DNA from: Chimonanthus salicifolius
Lineage: Eukaryota; Streptophyta; Magnoliopsida; Laurales; Calycanthaceae
Length of the DNA: 64,000 bases
Reading direction: 5' to 3'
Assembly (NCBI GenBank): GCA_013350335.1
Contig: CM023540.1
Span: 372,001-436,000 of the forward strand
The notes under the pieces were generated by a model. The model did not search any database. It had not been told where the DNA came from and saw only the letters and a list, made by a program, of their open reading frames with translations. The position numbers and the translations under genes are program-made. Numbering within the stretch: position 1 is the first letter of the stretch; each line of letters begins with the position of its first letter. Below, in pieces: positions 58,205-64,000 of this stretch.

Positions 58205-60035
58205 ACAATTACCATGGGGTTTGGCCACACACCATGGCCAAAACCCATGGTCCCTTATTTTCACTTAATTACCAAAATGCCATTATACATAACCATAGCC
58301 ATTTACCTTCCCTATTTTCATATATTTACAAGATTGCCATCCATTGCTAATATAACCCAATATTCTTATTTACAATATACTTAGGCTAATAATTAACCCA
58401 TTAATCCAAATTCATGGGGTTTGGCCATACCCATGGCCGAACCCGTGATCTTTCATTTTAGGTGATAATTACAAAATTGCCATTCGAGGCTAACCTTCCT
58501 TTTTAGCAAGTATTTACAACCTTGCCATTGCCTCCAACAACTTAGGCTTAGGTTCCAACACATAGGTCCATTCATTTATTTTAAACATGTTAGGTCCATA
58601 CATGAACCCTAAAAAAATACCTTAACCACTTAAGTCCCTAAAGAACCTCATGGGGTTCGGCCATACACCATGGCCGAACCCATGATCCTCCATTGTGGCC
58701 TTTAATTACTTTTTTGCCATGCATAACATTTCATGACCAATAACATACTTAAATCCATTGTTTACTTGCTCAAACATCCAATTATTTATTCATGGTTCAG
58801 ATTACCAATAGCCCATAAAAATGGTCCATCATCTTAGGTATATAATTCGAAAGTCTATAAATAGAAACTTTCTAAATTCAATATACAACTTCCATAAATA
58901 AAAGCTTTCTAGTTAGTATCCAACTTCCATATTTGAATCCATAATTCAAGTTGCCTTCCTTTTTTTATCAATAAGTCCATATTTAGAAGGTTTCCAATTT
59001 AGCACCCATTCTTCCATAATTGGAAGGTTTTCCAATTTTAATCTCTACTTTCCATAAATAGAAACTTTCCCATTTTAATTCCCATCCTTCTATTTAATCA
59101 TTCAAGGTCCATGATTAGATACTTTCTAATTTAAACTTCTCCTTCCAAAATTAGAAACTTACTAATTTAAAATAACTTCCATAAATAAATGCTTTCTAAT
59201 TTGGTAACCTCTTTCCATAAACTAGATAGTTTCCTAAATTAGAAACCATCTTCCATAATTGGAATGCTTTCCAAATTTAGCAACCAAAACCCATCTACCA
59301 TTGCAAAACCACTCCATGGGGTTCGACCATACACCATGGCCGAACCCTATGGTTCATGATCTTGACCATTTAATCCCTTATTAAGTTCCTTTCTATGGGG
59401 TTCGGCCATACCCATAGCCGAACCCTATGGTTCCATTCCTTTCCTCTTTTTTAAATCCAAACCACTTAACCATCAAAGGTTTCCATGATCTGAAATTTAA
59501 GAACATAAACCCATAATTATTTCCATCATTCAAACTTCCATTAAAATCATTAACCTTAGGTCCATATAATTCAATGCCTAAGAAAACCCCAAATTCATAA
59601 ATTTATTTGGTGGGGTTCGGCCATACACCATGGCTGAACCTCACCCCTCCAAACATCATATTACATTATCAACAACTCCCATAAAATTTCATGAACATAT
59701 TTGGTGGGGTTCGGCCATACACCATGGCTAAACCTCACCCTCTTTCTTCCATTCCTTTGATCTTATATCTTAGCCATAATCAAATCATGGTTCGGCCATG
59801 GAATGGCCAACCCATGTCTTTAACCATAACTCCATTTAAAATCCTCTTAAAACATAACTATAAATCCATGATCTTCATGCTTGAAAACCTCATAAACTTA
59901 TTAACAATTTCCATGGTTTTCATTATTAATAACCCAACCAAATAAACCATAACTTTCCATTAAAATCATCAAACATCACCCAATCTTCTTCCATGGCATT
60001 CGGCCAAACATCATGGCCAAACCCTATGGTTCTTT
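58205..60035 (-). repeat. Nine TTCGGCCA palindromes in LTR G, plus one empty site
   Basis: Near 58214, 58416, 58640, 59322, 59398, 59612, 59705, 59790 and 59993. At 58104 the homologous position holds only CCCATGG where A has a whole palindrome flanked by CCATGG on both sides. Confidence 0.85.
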
Positions 60036-60344
60036 ATTTCAAAACAAATTTATCGAATAAGATACTAACCGTTTCCGAATGATTCTTTCTCCTCCAATTC
60101 TTTTCCTTTCTTCTTGATTTTTTTCCCTCTTGTTGGCTGCTCTTTCTTTCTCTTGTTCTTGCCGTGAATGTGGATTGAGATAGAGAGAAAATTCAGCTAA
60201 AGTGGTAATGCCGTGCGCCCCTCTCCATGTATCTCTTCATAAGTTCTCCTTAGTCCCATATTTAGAAGGTATCAAGATAGCAATTTCTAATGCTCCTTTC
60301 CCTTGGTCGGCTGCCCTTTCTTTTCTTTTCCCTGTCGGTTAGAC

Positions 60345-61143
60345 CACGCAATCCTGAAGCTATACTATTAATACTTCCTGTGATTACAAGTACATATTTA
60401 AAACACAATATCTTTTGTGGCAAAACAAGTTTTTGGCGCAGTTGTCAGGAAACAATCAAATATATATTTTGAAATGTTGTGTTTTTAATAATTTTGCTAT
60501 TTTTTAAAATTTTCTATTTAAGGAAACTATTTAAAGTTAGCAGTTTCTACTTTTAGAAGGCTACCTAAGTTTAAAAGTTTTTTCTTTTTAAATAGTAGAA
60601 ATTTTGGAATTTATTTAGATTTGGAAGACTTGCTAAATTTAGAAACTCTTTGAGTTTAGAAATATCTATTTTCCCACCCACTTTCTTCTTTTAGGATCTT
60701 TTTAATCTTAGAAACATACTTTATTTTCGAATATTCTATTTTTCAAAAGTGAACTAAATTTGGAAAGTTTTAAAACCTCTCTCATTATAAAGATTTACAA
60801 TTATCTAATTTTAGAAAACTTTAGAAAGTTGTCTAATTTTGGAGGTGTCTAATTTTGGATAGTTCTAATCTTAGGAGGTTTTTAATTTTAGAAGCTTATC
60901 TAAACTTGGAAAGATTCTAAATATGGTGTTTAACTTTAAATAAATAGAAAAATAAATTAAGATCATTGAAAAAAATTGAATTCGAATGGATTAATCTTGG
61001 GCTTCAACATCAACTTTTCATTGATTTGATGGAATCGTATTTTAGAATTGGTTTTCTACTTTTAGAAAGTGTTTAGATTAAGTTATATTTCTAATATTAG
61101 AGTTTTCATTTCTTTATTTAAATTTATTTCCATGATCTTGTAT
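60345..61143 (+). repeat. Third, partial unit of the ~890-bp tandem repeat
   Basis: Resumes at GCAATCCTGAAGCTATACTA (compare 56840) and runs through the primer-binding-site-like string and the TTTAGAAAG sub-repeats to CCATGATCTTGTA. There an LTR (61144) begins. Confidence 0.75.
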
Positions 61144-61165
61144 TGTAACATCCCGGATTTTCAAG

Positions 61166-61211
<46 letters not shown>

Positions 61212-61446
61212 ATTTCCCATTTAATTTGTGAATTATTAGATATGGACCTTATATGGGTAAAGTTTTGGGTCATTGCCCAATTAAGACCCAACGGATTGTG
61301 GAATTGGTTTCAATAAAAATTAAATGGGGCCGAGTTAAATTAGTAATGCATTATGTCTCTAATTAATTATTATGCGCATGGAGAGAATTAGAGAAAGATT
61401 ACTATGGCCGTGTGGGAATATTTTCATATCCATGAAGATATGTTAG
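61144..61446 (+). mobile_element. 5' end of LTR F', truncated by LTR F
   Basis: TGTAACATCCCGGATTTT at 61144, then a (TA)n run and the U3 start of the family, up to 61446 where another TGTAACACCCCGG starts. It should continue beyond the window if F is a clean insertion. Confidence 0.75.
61171..61208. repeat. (TA)n microsatellite
   Basis: About 18 TA units inside LTR F', at a spot where the sister LTR F has only TTAATTTATATG. Confidence 0.95.
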
Positions 61447-61917
61447 TGTAACACCCCGGATTTTCCAGTTATTAATTTATATGAAAATTATCTTATTTTA
61501 ATTGTGAATTTTAAATATGGATTGCTTGGGTCGTGTACATGAGGTTGACATGGAAAGATTATTGGAAGATTGCATGCGCATAAAGGGATTAAGAATGGGA
61601 TAATTTTGCATGGCCGAATTATAGATATTAAATCCATGTTTATGCGCATGAGTGATATGCATATCTATGTAATATGCTACAATATCTTGTGAAGATATCT
61701 ACGATTTGCTTATCCAAGAATTGTCTAAAATTAAATAAAGAAGATATCTAAGAATAAAAATATCCATGATGCGCATGAATTGGAGTGTCTTAAAAAGGGG
61801 TTTTGCCTTGATTAAAATTGGCACTAAGGAAATTGCTAGAGGGGGCGCATGGCACCTTCTAACTTAGGACACAAAGGGGCGCATGGCACCCTCCAAATTA
61901 GGACTAAGAGGAGGTTT

Positions 61918-61924
61918 TATAAAA
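61918..61924 (+). promoter_or_regulatory. TATA-like box of LTR F
   Basis: GGTTTTATAAAAGCAACA, about 215 bp before the candidate donor GTAAGT (62135). C2 has the equivalent at 20309. Start of transcription would be expected near 61950. Confidence 0.45.
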
Positions 61925-62169
61925 GCAACACAAGTAAGGGGCGCATGGCAATAGGCATACACACACATAGCCGAATTTCCTCTCTTTCCCTCTAGTCTCA
62001 TTCACGGCATTCATACACAAGAGAAGGAAAGAGCAGCCAGCCGAGTGAAAGACCCAGGGGGAGAGAAGGCTAAGGAAGAGAAGGATCGGAAGAACAAGAA
62101 CAAGTGAAGGAAAGCCGGAAGAGTCACGGAAACGGTAAGTAGTTTTGATAATTTTGTTTAATGAAATAA

Positions 62170-63545
62170 GGAACCATAGGGTTTGGCCAAGGTGTATGGC
62201 CGAACCCCATGGAAGAGGATAGGGAGATGAATGTATGAATTTTTAATGGAAAGAAAGAACCATATGGTTCGGCCATAGTGCATGGCCAAACCCCATGGAA
62301 AGACATATTTTAATTCATGGGTTTTGAGGATTGAAAACCATGGAGGAACATTGGGTTTGTTTAATGGGTTTTTGAAGGATGAATCCTATGGAAAGAACAT
62401 TGATTTTTAAATGGAAGTTTGAAGGAAAAGTTGAATCATAGGATTCGGCCATGTTGTATGGCTGAACCCCATGTGAAAGGTCATTTATGATTTATTTTAA
62501 ATGGATGTATGGTTGATGGTTTTAGATCCATGGAAAGACAAATTAATGGATGAATGGGAATGTATGATTTCTAAAGAAATTAAAGAACCATAGGGTTCGG
62601 CCATGGTGTATGGCCGAACCCCATGGAGTTGGATTGGTATATTTTTAATGTATGTTAATTGATTAAAATCAAAGGAGGAGATTAAATTGGGAAACTTTCT
62701 AAATATGGAAGGTGGAGGTCATTTTAGAAAGGATCTAAGAATGAAAGGATGGATTGTCTCTATGGGTGAGGCTCGGCCATGGTGTATGGCCGAACCCCAC
62801 AAGGGTTTATTTTAGGAAAGTGGAGATTAAATTAGAAATTTCTATTTATGAACTTTCTAATTATGGACTTTCTAATTTTGAAACTATCTAATTATGGAAG
62901 GATGCATGCTAAATTTGGAAACTATCTAATTATGGAAGGCTGCATGCTAAATTTAGAAACTATCTAATTATGAACTTGTAATTATGGATTTGCTAATAAT
63001 AGAAGTTGATGAAAATGGAAACTTTAGACATCATAGGGTTCGGCCATGGTGCTTGGCCGAACCTCATGAACCAGTTTTGGATCTATTATGTTCATGTGTT
63101 AATGAATGAAAGGTTTGAAAATGATAGACCATGGGTTCGGCCATGGTGTATGGCCGAACCCCATGGGGAATAATTTATGGTTTTTAATGTTTGAAAGGAT
63201 TGGATTATGGGTTAAGTTAGCCATGGATGGCAATGTTGTAAATATGAGAATAATGGAATGATAGCCATGGATGGCATTTTGGTAATTACGTAGAATTAAT
63301 GGAACTATGTTTTGGAACTCAAACATAAGTTGATGAAATCAATGGCAATCTTGTAAATATGTAAAAATATTGGACATAGGGTTTGGCCATCCCCCATGAA
63401 CTATTGTATGGATTATTTGGAACTTAAGCCTTATGAAAATAAGGAAGGTAAATGGCTATGGTAAGAATTACATTATTGTAAATATGGTAAAAAATGAAAG
63501 ACCATGGTTTCAGCCATGGTGTATGGCCGAACCCCATGAGAATTG
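62170..63545 (+). repeat. Nine TTCGGCCA palindromes in LTR F
   Basis: Near 62180, 62265, 62443, 62594, 62771, 63038, 63131, 63381 (left arm only) and 63508. The copy at 62771 has the outer stem GGTGAGG...CCCCAC. Spacing is 85-270 bp. Confidence 0.88.
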
Positions 63546-64000
63546 GTTTATGGACTTTAAATACTGTAAATCAAGTGGGACTTGGTTTTGATTGATTGTT
63601 ATATTATAAGGTAACGGGACCTCACAAGGTGTTTACGATCGCGAATGGTTACCGGACAAAAGACGCAAGGACACATTAGTGGTCTTTGGTAGGATTCCAG
63701 CTTTTTGAAACCATGGGTTTATGTACATTTGTTTTATCTTATTTTTGATGAAATTATGTTGCAAAGGATATGTTTTAATATTGTGATTTTAAATGCCATG
63801 TTTATATGATAAAATAGCATGTGTTGGATATGTTTCAAAATGTGATTTTAATGCTATGTTTATATGATAAAATAGCATGTGTTTTCATTGGCATCTCATG
63901 CATGGCATGGGGTGAAGGATTTGTAACCGGAGGGTCCACACTCCGTCGGGGCGTTCGAAAACCTATGTGAGGTTCCTTGATGTGCTTTTCCATCAGGAAG

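Larger units (their letters stand above)
57371..60344 (-). mobile_element. LTR 'G', truncated at both ends, inside the tandem repeat
   Basis: Begins in the CTTGATGG repeat zone (57371) and passes the CATGCATGAG block (57743), the GGTAACGGGACCTCAC block (57985-58033, minus) and nine palindromes (58205-60035). A donor-like GTTAGT (60069) and the purine-rich leader follow, and it ends near 60344. Neither LTR terminus is present. About 350 bp of the tandem-repeat unit are missing across it, so it arrived with or was followed by a deletion. 58850-59290 is rich in TTTCTAATTT / AAATTGGAAG words. Confidence 0.7.
61447..64000 (+). mobile_element. LTR 'F', 5' 2.55 kb, runs off the window
   Basis: Starts TGTAACACCCCGG at 61447, left flank GTTAG. 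Order: U3 with GGGGCGCATGGCA repeats (61850-61955), TATA-like TATAAAA (61918), purine-rich leader (62020-62130), ACG|GTAAGT (62135), nine palindromes (62180-63510), GGTAACGGGACCTCAC block (63611), CATGCATGG block (63899) and a CACTCCGTCGGGGC module (63940). This is the best reference copy of the subfamily because it is uninterrupted. Confidence 0.85.

Noticed and set aside
10003..64000. CRISPR-like impression from regularly recurring palindromes
   Set aside because: Spacing is irregular (85-270 bp), spacers are homologous between LTR copies, and the setting is a plant genome full of retrotransposons.

Overview
The window looks like transposon-dense heterochromatin of a large plant genome. In 64 kb I find no host gene, tRNA or rRNA. 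Almost every base belongs to a nest of LTR retrotransposons. Diagnostic features are initiator-Met primer-binding sites (TGGTATCAGAGC), polypurine tracts, 5-bp target-site duplications (TSDs), and gag, protease, RT, RNase H, integrase and chromodomain remnants of Ty3/gypsy chromoviruses (Tekay/Del-like). A SIRE/Maximus-like Ty1/copia element and Tat/Athila-like gypsy fragments are also present. I cannot name the species.

Layout. 1-4510: end and LTR of a Tat/Athila-like element carrying a 404-bp terminal-inverted-repeat (TIR) element. 4511-7852: a chromovirus LTR ('H') rich in short ATCGAC/GTCGAT hairpins and partly duplicated in tandem. 7853-16131: a copia element on the minus strand without pol, interrupted by a 3.6-kb solo LTR ('K', 10003-13607, TSD ACAAC). 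16132-16231: a 100-N assembly gap. 16232-22543: three stacked chromovirus LTR fragments ('E', 'C1', 'C2'). 22544-56213: a degenerate minus-strand chromovirus ('A') that received three later insertions: non-autonomous element 'B' (24657-36718) in its 3' LTR, element 'J' (41688-48926, TSD TGTTG) in its gag, and solo LTR 'D' (51239-55822, TSD CCGTG) in its 5' LTR. 56214-61143: a ~890-bp tandem repeat containing a Tat/Athila-type primer-binding site, interrupted by LTR 'G' (57371-60344). 61144-64000: two further LTR fragments (F' and F).

The most unusual signal is in the LTRs. About 75 copies of one imperfect palindrome, with arms CATRGGGTTCGGCCAT and ATGGCCGAACCCYATG around a loop of about 5 nt, are strewn through every member of the dominant LTR family in both orientations. 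The outer stem varies in a paired way (CAT/ATG, GTG/CAC, GTA/TAC). The array lies between a conserved GTRAGT donor-like site, which follows a purine-rich leader, and a conserved branch-point, pyrimidine-tract and AG acceptor-like block near the LTR end. The LTR may therefore contain a leader intron filled with hairpins. A second hairpin near the LTR end shows compensatory changes between copies. Two unrelated LTR families here (H and the copia element) carry their own amplified short inverted repeats.

Every coding region found is retrotransposon-derived and nearly all are broken, mostly by C-to-T or G-to-A type changes as expected of methylated, silenced elements. Two open or nearly open reading frames of unknown function remain: an acidic 143-residue ORF in the copia element and a ~119-codon ORF with one stop in element B.
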